Assembly: GCA_031761405.1 (NCBI GenBank)
Contig: JASEVX010000013.1
Location: 54,921,730 to 54,985,729, forward strand
Length of the DNA: 64,000 nucleotides
Direction of reading: 5' to 3'
DNA from: Serripes groenlandicus
Taxonomy: Eukaryota > Mollusca > Bivalvia > Cardiida > Cardiidae
Part shown: piece after piece, positions 11,206 to 21,899 of the stretch
Position numbering within the stretch: position 1 is the first letter of the stretch
Layout: the number at the start of each line of letters is the position of its first letter
Position numbers and translations under genes: made by a program
Notes under the pieces: generated by a model
Databases searched by the model: none
Seen by the model: only the letters and a program-made list of their open reading frames with translations
What the model was told of the DNA's origin: nothing

Positions 11206-12080
11206 AATTGATATTTTGAAAAGTCACCACTTCATGGTACCGAATAATATTTAATAAAAACAATAATGGTAATTATAGATTACATTCAACTTTTATATTG
11301 TCAAAGATTAAATTCATTCATAAAGAAAAGAAACAAATTATGAACAAAAATAAAAGTTATCTTTCCTTTCTTCAACGTTTGTACATGTAACTTTTTAAAA
11401 TTAAAAAAAATATTATTGCAATCACAAAAACTGTATTCACTACTGGCATGTATTTATTTTTGCACTGTGCATCTTCAGCATTCAGAAATTGATATAACAG
11501 CAATCAAACAATAAACAGAGTCTGCAAAGTCTGGTGGTCAGTGTTTATGTAATGTATGGCTCCCTTGCTGTGCCTTAGTGGTCCTAATTGACCTGTGGCA
11601 TCTAGTAATTACTTGATAATTGAAGAGACATCATTCGTATAACTGTAACAGTATTCTCAATGTTGAGAGGTTTTCCTGGAGTAAAACGGTGCAGTGTGCA
11701 GGTTGATCAAGTCCTGCATTCTTAACAGTTTTAAGTGTAGTTGCGTAAATTGTATTCATATGAGAGATATAAATTAATTATTTTAAATAAAATAAATTTT
11801 ATTAAATTTGATATCTAAATTTCTCAACACATCCTTTTTTGTTTTGTAAAGACTTGCCGACACATGCGTTTCATTAATTACACCAATTACACTGGGAAAT
11901 TGCAGCTTTGCACTGGACTCGTGATGGCTTCCTTTGTCACAGGAAGCATACGTTATATATTGTAAAGCAAAACATCTGTGTAAAACACTTAAATGATATT
12001 TAGTATCCTTTTTTTGACAAATGGAAAAGATATAGACTATAACACGTGTGTGTATTTTACGCAATTTAACACATACATTA
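11206..12080. other. AT-rich intergenic DNA
   Basis: No gene is supported. The only recognisable item is the inverted partner (11665-11703) of the 38-nt block at 8516-8553. Confidence 0.4.
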
Positions 12081-12083
12081 TTT

Positions 12084-12575
12084 GTAGCACAATGGCGATT
12101 CTGCAAGTCACCAAGGAAGTAGCACATGGTTTACTTACACACACATTAAAATGTAGCACGGTGTGTATTAGTAAATCGTGCATATTTTTGCAGAACATTA
12201 AAATGTCACAATGGGATTAGTTTTCGACAAAAGGGCACATTATTTGCCAACGAATTATAAGCGATACACTCGTCTATCATTAATTTTACAAAGTGCTACA
12301 TAACACGCCCAGTGCGGGTATGTGTGTTCGTCAACATCCTACATATGTAGCACATTGCATTTCAGCATTTACGTCACACTGATTAATCTAATATCGAAAA
12401 CGAATAGCGCATGAGATTCTTGTTCGAACTACCTTCCATAAAGCCAATTTATAGCCCATTACAATGTAACCCGATGCCTAGACGATTTGAAACATTTGTA
12501 GCACATACTAATGTGCTACATAATTTGTGTGAGCTACATTTGCGAGTGTGTATTAGGTGAAAATCGCTACATATT
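12084..12575. repeat. Cluster of GTAGCAC/GTGCTAC motifs
   Basis: The 7-mer GTAGCAC or its complement occurs at 12084, 12119, 12153, 12293, 12347, 12498 and 12513. The last two form a perfect 10-bp-arm hairpin (12497-12520). About 35 bp around 12157 is loosely repeated near 12541 (GTGTGTATTAG). The nature is unknown. Confidence 0.6.
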
Positions 12576-12591
12576 ACGGATAGACACTCTC

Positions 12592-12705
12592 TCACACACA
12601 CACACACACACACACATACACAAACATACATGTTCACAAATAAAATACCCATATATTTACATGCACATACATATCCTCATACATATATATATATACATAT
12701 ACACA
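12592..12705. repeat. (CA)n and (TA)-rich microsatellites
   Basis: An uninterrupted CA run lies at about 12592-12616, followed by ACATA/TATA-rich simple sequence around 12677-12705. Confidence 0.9.
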
Positions 12706-12799
12706 GACACTCATACATAACATTTAACTCGTTATCACTTTCGCGACAGACACTCAGTAGCTTATAGTCTTAATATGACAAAATTTCATTATAACTAAT

Positions 12800-12837
12800 A
12801 GCTGGGAAGACTGAAAACGTTTTCAGTCTTCCCAGCT
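12800..12837. repeat. Perfect 38-bp palindrome without spacer
   Basis: Arms of 19 bp (12800-12818 and 12819-12837, starting AGCTGGGAAGACTG) are exact reverse complements meeting at AACGTT. AGCTTATAGTC occurs both about 70 bp upstream and at the right edge. Confidence 0.95.
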
Positions 12838-13851
12838 TATAGTCATATATAATTCAAATAGGTAAAAACTCAATACTGCAGTAAACATTTTTTGTATTTT
12901 TCCTTAAACGTTTTAACTCTAAGCGATCCTCGTATGTCACATGGGATATCATTCCATATATATTTACTATAATATGTGAATGAGTTCTTCATACAATTTG
13001 GACGTAATTTCATCAACACACATTTAAAATTAAAAATGTTTGTTATCTTTAGTCATCAGTCTCATACTGCTTCTTACTTTTTCATTTAGAATGAATCGCA
13101 ATTATCAGGTATGATGCAATCTTCCAGAGTTGTCATTACTTTCATTCACTTATACATACTGTAATGAGTGTTAGATAAAGGGTATGCAAAATAAATCAAA
13201 ATAACGGCTGGACAGTGCGTTTATAGGTTTATTAAACAACGGAGATTATGGATAATTTAGTGAATTTGCAAACATTTCGACGGTGAGAACTTTACCACTT
13301 ATAAAGTATCAACTTGAACTGTTCCAAGTCTGAATCCTTGTGAAGCGCACTGAATCCGCTTATGGGGCAACTGCAGATGGAGATGGTTAAATGTTACTGT
13401 TTTGGCATTAATGTCCATTTAAACAACACGGGAAGCCGCCATATCAGACAAAGACTTCTGTCTTGACACAACTTTAAAACAACACATAGATCACTTTCAA
13501 ATGCTTGTTTTTGAAACTAAATATTGTGACTTTGTGCTAATGATACAGCCCTCGGGTTATAATAAGAGTCCAAATAGATGAAGCCTTCGTTACAAATGTA
13601 GTGAAAAGGTGTAATCCGTTTTTGTTAGTGCACATTGTGTCTGATCTTTTAACATCAAAGTTAAAACATAAAAAGGTAACTAATATTCCTCCTGATGTCT
13701 CTCTAACTATATAAAATGAGAACGTGCTCAAATGCAGACTGTGTTGATGTCATGTGAAAACCTAGCAGAAAGTGGTTGTGTCCAAGGTGTACGACGATCT
13801 ACATGGTGTGAATATCTTTTGTAAAATTGTTAAATGTATATATTATAATAG
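12838..13851. other. Intergenic DNA, no gene recognised
   Basis: The sequence is AT-rich and I saw no coding, RNA or repeat signal. Confidence 0.5.
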
Positions 13852-14084
13852 ATGTCCCACGAGAAAACCAACATTTTTGAATCTGTATTAAGTATCGACC
13901 AAGATCAGCCTAAGCATGACACACAGGCTTATTGCACAGACTCTTCGCCTGTTTTGGATTGTTTTATAGTTCTTTACCTTAATCCCACGTAGACGGAATG
14001 TTTAAGTCCATATTAGCCTGCATAGACTGAATTGATTCAATACATTACGCAGAGTCTATAATGTTTATTTTCTGCTTGAGTGGC
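13852..14084. mobile_element. Palindromic MITE (GTCCCACGAGAAA family), copy 1
   Basis: The left end GTCCCACGAGAAAACCAACAT, then GTATTAAGTATCGACC, is mirrored at the right end by the complement of ATTACGCAGAGTCTATAATG and AGCAGAAAATAAACATTA. A better-preserved copy with the same blocks is at 57134-57392. Target duplications are not resolved. Confidence 0.65.
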
Positions 14085-14228
14085 ACTTATGAATTTCCCA
14101 TTGTTTCTCAAATGTTATTGCTTCGCAATTATTCACGTCACTATTTGGTCTCTATTTCTGTAACTGAAGTTTATTCAAAATACTGTATTGTGTTATTCAA
14201 CTCTTTCATTCATATAGGCGTGAATAAA

Positions 14229-15989
14229 ACACACGCCTGGATCGCTAACCTAAATGTCAACAAGATATACCTAAAATTTGTGCTGGTGACCTAGTTTTTA
14301 ACCGAACATGACCCAGAACATGGCCTAGATATCACTAATACAAACATTCTGACAAAGTTTCAACATGCTCAAGCCAAAAATGTGGCTTTTAGAGTGTAAA
14401 CAAGATTTTCCTTAAATTTGACCAAGTGACCTAGTTTTTGACTAGACATGACCCAGTTTCAAACTAGGCCTATATATCCGTAAGACAAACATTCTAACAA
14501 AGTTTCAACATGCTTAAGCCAAAAATGTGGCTTCCAGAGTGTTAACAAGAATTTCCTTAAATTTGACCTAGTGACCTTGCTTTCAACCGGATATGGCCCA
14601 GTTTCGAACTTGACCTAGATATCACTAAGACAAACATTCTGACATAGATTCAACATGCTCAATAAACAAGAGGGCCATGATGGCCCTGGATCGCTACCAT
14701 AAATGTCAACAAGATATTCCTTAAAGTTGACCTGGTGACCTAGTTTTTGACTGAACGTGAACCAGTTTCAAACATGGCCTAGATATCACTAAGACAAACA
14801 TTCTGACAAAGTTTCAACATGTGCTCAAGCCAAAAATGTGGCTTCCAGAGGGTTAACAAGCATTTCCTTAAATTTGACCTAGTGACCTTTCTTTTAACCG
14901 GATATGACCCAGTTTCGAACTTGACCTAGATATCACTAAGACAAACATTCTGACATAGATTCAACATACTCAATAAACAAGAGGGCCATGATGGCCCTGG
15001 ATCGCTCACCTAAATGTCAACAAGATTTTCCTTAAATTTGACCTGGTGACCTAGTTTTTGACCGAATGTGAACCAGTTTCAAACATGGCCTTGATATCAC
15101 TTAGACAAACATTCTAACAAAGTTTCAACATGCTCAAGCTAAAAATGTGGCTTTTAGAGTATAAACAAGATTTTCCTTAAATTTGACTTAGTGACTTAGT
15201 TTTTGGCTGGACATGACCCAGTTTCAAACTTGGCCTATATATCCCTAAGACAAACATTCTGACGAAGTTTCAACAGGCTACAGCCAAAAATGTGGCTTCC
15301 AGAGTGTTAACAAGAATTTCCTTAAATTTGACCAAGTGACCTTTCTTTTAACCGGATATGACCCAGTTTCGAACTTAGATACCTAGATATCACTAAGACA
15401 AACATTCTGACATAGATTCAACATGCTCAATAAAAAAATTAGCTTCCAGAGTGTTAACAAGGTTTTCCATAAATTTATCCTAGTGACCTAGTTTTTGACC
15501 GGACATGACCCAGTTTCGAACTTGACCTAGATATCACTAAGACAAACATTCTGACAAATTTTCAACATGCTCAATCCAAAAGTATAGCTTCCAGAGTGTT
15601 AACAATATTTTCCTTAAAGTTGACCTTGTGACCTAGTTTTTGACCAGACATGACCCAGTTTGATCTTGACCTAGATATCATTAAAACAAACATTCTGACA
15701 AAGTTTCAACATGCTCAATCAAAAAATAAAGCTTCAAGAGTGTTAACAAGATTTTCCTTAAATTTGACCTAGTGACCTAGTTTTTGACTGGACATGACCC
15801 AGTTTCGAACTTGTCCGGGCTTTCATGGAGACGAATATTCTGACAAACTTTCATGGTGATTGGATGCCAAATGTAGCCTGTAGAGTGTTAACAAGGGTAA
15901 ATGTTGACGACGCACAACGCACGACAAACGGACGCTGGACAAAATGTGATCCCAATAGCTCACCTTGCACTTCGTGCATAGGTGAGCTA
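14229..15989 (+). mobile_element. Hairpin-ended tandem-core element, core type I (about 142 bp)
   Basis: The interior is a tandem array of about 140-bp monomers containing TTTGACCTAGTGACCTAG, GACCCAGTTTCGAACTTG, ACAAACATTCTGACA and CAGAGTGTTAACAAGA. The 5' head (CCTGGATCGCT) is decayed. The 3' end has a CGACGCACAACGCACGAC-like linker followed by a hairpin AGCTCACC-TTGCAC...GTGCAT-AGGTGAGCT. The full head, ACAAGAGGGCCATGATGGCC, reappears inside the array at 14666 and 14977, 311 bp apart. Family knowledge: bivalve pearl/HINE-like non-autonomous elements with tandem cores. There is no coding capacity. Confidence 0.85.
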
Positions 15990-16029
15990 AAAATATACTG
16001 TTCCCATCTAAGGCGCTCCAGACATCCAC

Positions 16030-17045
16030 ATTTCTGGCTCTAAAGACTTACCTGCTAGACTGTCAGATGACAGACAAAATACAAGAGGGCCATGATGGCC
16101 CTGGATCGTTCACCCGATCTATCCGATTCATAATATGCCGTTGCGGCCAACTTTTTGAACAGATCAGAAATAATTAAACAATCTTCATAGAGGGTGCCCT
16201 TAGGAACATCTTTGCAAAATAGTTTTAAATCGGGCCAGCACTTTTGGACAAGCATTTTTTTTAAGATTTGGCAATTTTCCCCTTTTCTTATGCCGAAGCA
16301 ACCAAAGTTCTACTTGGAATTAAATTCTTTGAACAACATTGAAAGGGGACCACCTTAGGACCATTTCAGTGAAGTTATTTTGAAATCTGGCCAGTACTTT
16401 TGGACAAGAAGAATTTTAAAGTTTTAACAATGCACATATAAGGAAAACAAGTCCCACCCCCTTCCCGCCATGTTTTTCAACGGATCGAAATATTTGAACA
16501 ATCTTGGAAGAGGTTTCCCTAAGAAACATTTCTTCAAAATAGTTTTCAAAATCGGGCAAGCACATTTGGACAAGAAGATTTTTTAATATTTGGCAATTTT
16601 CCCCTTTTCTGATGCCGCAACAGCCAAAGTTCTACTTGGATTTAAATTCTTTGAACAACTTTGAAAGGGGACCACCTAAGGACCATTCCTGTGAAGTTTT
16701 TTTGATATCTGTCCATTGGTTTAGTAGAAGTCATTTGTAGGAAATTGTTAACAGACGGACGGACGGACATTCAGTGATCACAAATGCTCACCTTGCACTT
16801 TGTGCATAGGTGAGCTAATAAACAGTAGATGCTAGATCATTGAGTGAATCCTTCTCATGTAAGTTCCAATTAATGATGAATGAAAATCAACACAAATAGA
16901 GACATGACTGGCAGGGACGGTTAAACCATATCCCAACTCAGATCATATCCCAGGTCGTGAGGATTCAGAGTGGGTCTGGTCGCTTCAGTGCAGATCTCGA
17001 CTGGTCTTGGTCCTTTTGATCCGTTGTATGGTCGAGATTCAATAT
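16030..17045. repeat. Dispersed repeat copy split by the type III element
   Basis: About 16043-16080 plus 16818-17045 is similar to 40160-40450, starting at ACCTGCTAGACTGTCAGATG. Both copies share GCTAGATCAT(T/G)GAGTGAATC and GAGACATGACTGG, then CAACTC(A/T)GATCATATCCC. The nature of the repeat is unknown. Confidence 0.7.
16081..16817 (+). mobile_element. Hairpin-ended tandem-core element, core type III
   Basis: The 737-bp element runs from ACAAGAGGGCCATGATGGCC to GTGCATAGGTGAGCTA. Its core has CATGTTTTTCAACGGATCGA, TTTGAACAATCTTGG and ATTTGGCAATTTTCCCCTTT blocks, and a GACGGACGGACGGACA linker before the 3' hairpin. Both edges are fixed by the related uninterrupted sequence at about 40160-40250: left flank ...CAAAAT and right flank ATAAACAGTAG rejoin to match it without target duplication. 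Confidence 0.85.
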
Positions 17046-17084
17046 CACAGTGATGGTTCCTGCTGGATGTCTGCTATATATATA

Positions 17085-18107
17085 AAAAATAGCCCCACCC
17101 CCTGGCAGTCATGTTTTTCGACCAATCAACATGGCTTCAATGAATCTAATAGAGGGTCACCCAAGGAACATTTCTACAAAATTATTTGAAAATCAGCCTG
17201 ACACTTTTGGAGGAGAAGATTTTTTAAGTTTTCACTATAGCAATATAAGGCAAAATAGCCCCACCCCCGGGCGGTCATTTTCGACCAATCAACATGGCTT
17301 CAAGGAATCTGATAGAGGGTCACCCAAGGATCATTTCTATAAAATTATTTGAAAATCGGCCAGACACTTTTGGAGGAGAAGATTTTTTAAGTTTTCACTA
17401 TAGCCATATAAGGCAAAATAGCCCCACCCCATGGCGGCCATGTTTTTCGACCAATCAACATGTCTTCAAGGAATCTGATTAAGGGGCACCCAAGTATCAT
17501 TTCTACAAAATTATTTGAAAATCAGCCTGACACTTTTGGAGGAGAAGATTTTTTAAGTTTTCACTATAGCCATATAAGGCGAAATAGCCCCACCCCCTGG
17601 CGGCCATGTTTTTCGACCAATCAACATTGCTTCAAGGAATCTGATAGAGGGTCACCCAAGGAACATTTCAACAAAATTATTTGAAAATCGGCCAGACACT
17701 TTTGGAGGAGAAGATTTTTTAAGTTTTCACTAAAGCCATATACAGCAAAATAGCCCCACCCCCTGGCAGCCATGTTTTTCGACCAATCAACATGGCTCCA
17801 AGGAATCTGATAGAGGGTCACCCAAAGAACATTTCTACAAAATTATTTGAAAATTGGCCTGACGGTTTTGGAGAAGAAGATTTTTTAAGTTTTCACTATT
17901 TTTTTCATTTTGTTGCCATGGAAACCAGAATTCTGCATGGATCCCAAAAATTTGAAGGAAATCTGGTGAGGCCATTGAGAGGATGCTTCCTGTGAAGTTT
18001 CATCCAAATTGACGCACTGGTTACTGAGGAGAAGAAGTTGACGGACGACGCACGACGGACATCAGGCGATCACAATAACTCACCTTGAGCAAAGCTCAGG
18101 TGAGCTA
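17085..18107 (+). mobile_element. Tandem-core element, core type II (about 166 bp)
   Basis: Five monomers begin with AGCCCCACCCC at 17091, 17257, 17420, 17586 and 17752 (spacing 163-166 bp). Each contains CATGTTTTTCGACCAATCAA, GGAATCTGATAGAGGGTCAC and AAAATTATTTGAAAATCGGC. They are followed by TTGCCATGGAAACCAGAATT, a GACGGACGACGCACGACGGA linker, and a hairpin CTCACCTTGAGC...GCTCAGGTGAGCTA. No ACAAGAGGG head is present. Open frames through the array are repeat translations, not genes. Confidence 0.85.
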
Positions 18108-18639
18108 ACAAGCTATTCTTCTACTTATAGATATTATTTAATTAAAGAATTGATTTTTATGATAAGTTAAATATTTTAATAAATCCACGACAGGATGTTA
18201 GGACACGTTCACCTTGTCGAATCAGACTCGTTTGTACAGTCGTCCCGGTTTGGTGGTGGTGGCCAGGTCGACTCTATTATTAGTCGCCGTGGCAGAAACC
18301 GACTTCCATTTTTAATAGCTTTTCAGAAATCACATGGGAGGATGAGTTATTATTAGAAAGAAACAAATTAAATGTTTTGATCATATTACTATTGTGGTTG
18401 TTTAAAAACACTAAGTTATGACACATCTAACATAAAATAAATAATCCGATATTTTGGGTATTGCATTTACTTTATTTTGACTCGCTTTTGACTTATTTAT
18501 CAAGGGCAGATCCGCCTGGTTTGCGAAAGGAACCAAGCTCTCATGGATATCTAACTACTGCATACGTTTGATTGAGATAAGACTGTATCGTGTTAACAAG
18601 AAATTGTTTACGGACAGACGCATGCGCTGACAAGAAGCC
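18108..18639. other. Intergenic DNA, no gene recognised
   Basis: A short unique-looking spacer lies between two type II elements. No gene or RNA signal was seen. Confidence 0.45.
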
Positions 18640-19634
18640 ACTGCATAAGCCCTTAGAACTGGCTGATAAAGGGTCACTCAAAGAACACTCAAAGAACATT
18701 CCTAGAAAATTATTTGAAAATCGGCCTGACACTTTAGGAGAAGATTTTTAAGTTTTGAATTTAGCTATAAGGCAAAAAAGCCCCGCCCTCTTGCGGCAAT
18801 GTTTTTTTACCAATTAACAATGCTTGAAGGAATCTGATACAGGGTCACCGAAGGAACATTTTCGCAAACAAAAATCGGCTGAACACTTTTGGAGGAGAAG
18901 ATTTTTTTAACTATAGCCATATAAGGCAAAATACCCCACCCTCTGGCGGCCATGTTTTTCGACCAATCAACATGACTTGAAGGAATCTAATAGAGGGTCA
19001 CCCAAGAAACATTTATATAGAATTATTTTAAAATTTACCTGACACTTTCGGAGAAGAAGATTTTTTAAGTTTTCACTATAGCCATGTAAGGCAAAATAGC
19101 CCCACCCCCTGGAGGCCATGTTTTTCGACCAATCAACATTTCTTGAAGGAATTTAATAAAGGGTCACCCAAGGAACATTTGTACAAAATTATTTGAAAAT
19201 CGGCCAGTCACTTTTGGAGAAAAAGATTGTTTAAGTTTTCACTTTAGCCATATAAGGCAAAATAGCCCCGCCCCCCTGGCGGCCATGTTTTTCGACCTAT
19301 CGACATTTCTTGAAGGAATCTAATAAAGGGTCGCCCAAGGAACATTTGAATTATTTGAAAATTAGCCAACCACTTTCGGAGAAGAAGATTTTTTAAGTTT
19401 TCACTATTTTTTTTCTTTCGGTTGCCATGGAAACCAGAATTATGAATGGATAAAAAAAAATTGAAGGAATTTTTAAGAGGACATTGAGAGGATGCTTCCT
19501 ACAAAGTTTAAACCAAATTGGCCAAGTGGTTAGGGAGAAGAAGTTGTTTAAAGGAAAAAGTTAACGCACGCACGCACGACGGACAATTCCCCATGACATA
19601 TTAAGCTCGACTGGCCTTCAGCCAGTGGAGCTAA
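18640..19634 (+). mobile_element. Tandem-core element, core type II, second copy
   Basis: Four to five diverged type II monomers (GGCGGCCATGTTTTTCGACC; AGGGTCACCCAAGGAACATT) are followed by TTGCCATGGAAACCAGAATT and an ACGCACGCACGCACGACGGA linker. The 3' end differs from the neighbouring copy: the hairpin is AGCTCGACTGGC-CTTCA-GCCAGTGGAGCTA, so the core is shared but the terminal stem sequence is not. Confidence 0.8.
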
Positions 19635-19657
19635 TGATGCCAAAAAGGGGGTATTGT

Positions 19658-19850
19658 TTAACTCTTTCCCTCTTTCGACAATTCTGCAGCAGAAGGCTTT
19701 GAACATATTTTGTCAAAAGAAGGAAAATCTCTAAAATTGAATGGATGAGCTATGACGAAAAGTGGAAAAGATTGTGGCATAAGGAGAAATTGTATGTTTT
19801 GTGCAATTTCTTCCTTTTGTCACTTTGTTTTCAAAGAGCCGTCTGGTGTA
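19658..19850. mobile_element. TTAA-type MITE, right end lost
   Basis: It begins TTAACTCTTTCCCTC, followed by CTGCAGCAGAAGGCTTTGAA. It includes GATTGTGGCATAAGGAGAAA and GTGCAATTTCTTCCTTTTG, then AGAGCCGTCTGGTG, where the expected GGGAAAGGGTTAA end is missing. Confidence 0.55.
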
Positions 19851-20103
19851 TAAAATTTTACAACAACAAACAACACTGATTCACATCAATAGATTAATTC
19901 ACAAGACAAAAGCTTAAGTTCACGATAATTGTAGGGAAAATTGTCATAAAACTGTCAGCATTGGTTACCATATTCGAATCCTTTCAGTCTCTCCAAACCT
20001 TTAAGATTTTTCTTCCTCATTCTACATCCAACTGTGCTCTGTCTCTGATACATGCTGATATAACAAGTCCTGCGCCAATCTCATTTAGTTCATCAACAAT
20101 TAA

Positions 20104-20267
20104 ACAAGAGCTGTCGGAGGACAGCGACAGCGCGCTCGACTATTCAACCGCTTTTTAAGTTACTGAGATATGGAGTCCAAAAAGGGCAATAACTTGCATA
20201 AAAAGCTGGATCGAGTTATCATACTTGATTGTTTATATAGGTGTGATAGTTCGAATATTCGAGCTTA
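20104..20267 (+). mobile_element. Minimal (single-monomer) type IV hairpin-ended element
   Basis: Its head ACAAGAGCTGTCGGAGGACAG and tail TCGAATATTCGAGCTTA match the two ends of the 1.55-kb element at 33910-35462. It holds only about one core monomer (TAACTTGCATAAAA, GAGTTATCATACTTGAT, AGGTGTGATAGTT). It looks like an unamplified or deleted form of the same family. Confidence 0.8.
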
Positions 20268-20444
20268 AAACCATGGTCAGCCAACACAAGATCACCATGC
20301 TGAATAAATTTAAATAACCACAATAGCACTTGATCAGATAAGAGTGTGGGTGTGTTTGTATGAGCTATATGTTGCATTGTTTTCTTCGAAGTCGGATGGG
20401 GCAGCAATAAAAACTTCCATGCAGTCAATTATTGAAAAGTGTCT

Positions 20445-20652
20445 TTAAACCCTTTCCCTCGACGCTTTTTGATGCTTCTGCAGCAGGCAGCTTTTTGAAA
20501 ACATTGTGACTAAAGATGTGCAATTTCTCCTTTTGCCACAATGTATTCCACTTTAAGTCAGGTTATCCATTTAATTATAGAAATTTTCAATTTTTGACAA
20601 AATATGTTCAAAGTCATCTGCTGCAGAATTGATGTATCAGGGAAAGGGTTAA
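20445..20652. mobile_element. TTAA-type (piggyBac-like) MITE
   Basis: This is a full palindromic copy. TTAA and ACCCTTTCCCTCGACGC with CTGCAGCAGGC at the left mirror GTCATCTGCTGCAGAATTG and CAGGGAAAGGGTTAA at the right. The inner AAAACATTGTGACTAAAG mirrors TTTTGCCACAATGTATTCC. One extra A next to the left TTAA is a small indel. Confidence 0.75.
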
Positions 20653-20819
20653 AACACTGTGATCGCCAATTAGTATCCTCATCCTGTCAAGGCTAGCTGT
20701 ATAAAGGTAAGAAGTCATTGATGACTGATATTCCAAATTTATAAGCAAGATCTTTCTGTGGTGGGTTTAATCCGACTTTCATCAGAGTGAGTATTAACAT
20801 GTCACAATCATAAAATAGT

Positions 20820-21041
20820 TTAGATTTTGGTAGCACTTCCTTGACGTACACTAACAGCCATTGGAAGCATATCCATGCATTGGATGGAAAGCCCAGTGAA
20901 AAATTTCAATTCCTCTTCAGTGAATTTTGAAAACCTCATTTTATACTTCATTTCTTTGAGTACAGTGATTTCCATTCTCAGTCTGTTGATATCATGTACA
21001 AGTTTTTGTATAAATTTTGGCCTCAGTTTTACACATATCAT
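20820..21041 (-). pseudogene. Possible transposase exon fragment
   Basis: A 73-residue minus-strand reading frame has a heptad-like basic helix (residues about 8-35, with L, I and M at regular spacing) followed by RFSKFTEEELKFFTGLS. The FTGL motif after a KFSxxxIK-type segment is reminiscent of the region before the DDE domain in HARBI1-like and THAP-linked transposases of invertebrates. There is no catalytic residue, no clear splice signal, and an upstream in-frame stop. It may be chance; the call rests on motif resemblance only. Confidence 0.25.
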
Positions 21042-21349
21042 GTTTTTGCAGCATTTTCCTCATACCTTTAGATGGAGATGGGTCAATTAATCAAGCAGTG
21101 GTTCTGCTGCTAAAAACTTGTTTAGAGATGGAGGGCTTGGTGATACCTCAAATGGTAGTTTTAACTTAACACATTTCTCTGCTAAACTAATCTAAACTGT
21201 GTTCTGTAGCCCATGTTTATTTTCACAATATAATCTTGACTGATTTGGTCATCGCTCTTCCCTGTTAAAAAGAAAGAACATAATCATTACCTTCAAATAT
21301 ATATGTATGAACATGTAAAGCCATCTTAATAAAATCTTTTCCATTATTC

Positions 21350-21465
21350 ATAATATAGACACATTTTGAAAACATTGTGGTAAAATAAGAAATTGATCAT
21401 GTATCACGATCACAGTGACACTGTTTTCAACTTTATAAAATGTGTGTGTAGGGTGCTGTAGGAAA
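21350..21465. mobile_element. Decayed TTAA-MITE core
   Basis: TTTTGAAAACATTGTGGTAA and AATAAGAAATTGATCATG face CACTGTTTTCAACTTT. This is the inverted core of the palindromic family without preserved ends. Confidence 0.4.
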
Positions 21466-21899
21466 CATTTCTGAAACTGCATTGTGATCAGTCAAAATGT
21501 AGATGTATGTTATTAAAAAGTGCAGTTTCTTGGAGATGCAGACAGAATCATGCCAGTTACAGTTAATTTGTAACCTGTATATTTGGTGAATTCATAACCT
21601 GGTATTATAAGTGAATTCATAGCTACCGGTATTGAAAATCAATCTACATTTGATATAATATTGTAGTCTTATTTTTTTTAATGATATATCTTTGTTGAAA
21701 TTAAATATTTCGTAACTTGTTAAAATACATGATTAATTTTAGTGTGACCAGTATATTATAATAATTTCTTACTCATTGTTCTTATTGCAATTAATAATAT
21801 CATATTTGATGTTTGAGGTGTGATAGGGCAAATTACGCTAAATGCATCAGCTCACTTGCTGATCTACAGTACTGTAGTCCCTAAATAAACATTTGTTTG

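Noticed and set aside
17007..17995. Overlapping plus-strand frames encoding repeated NLIEGHPR and FGGEDFLSFHYS segments
   Set aside because: They follow the type II monomer and are found in every copy of this non-coding element. Frames break at each 163/166-bp step.
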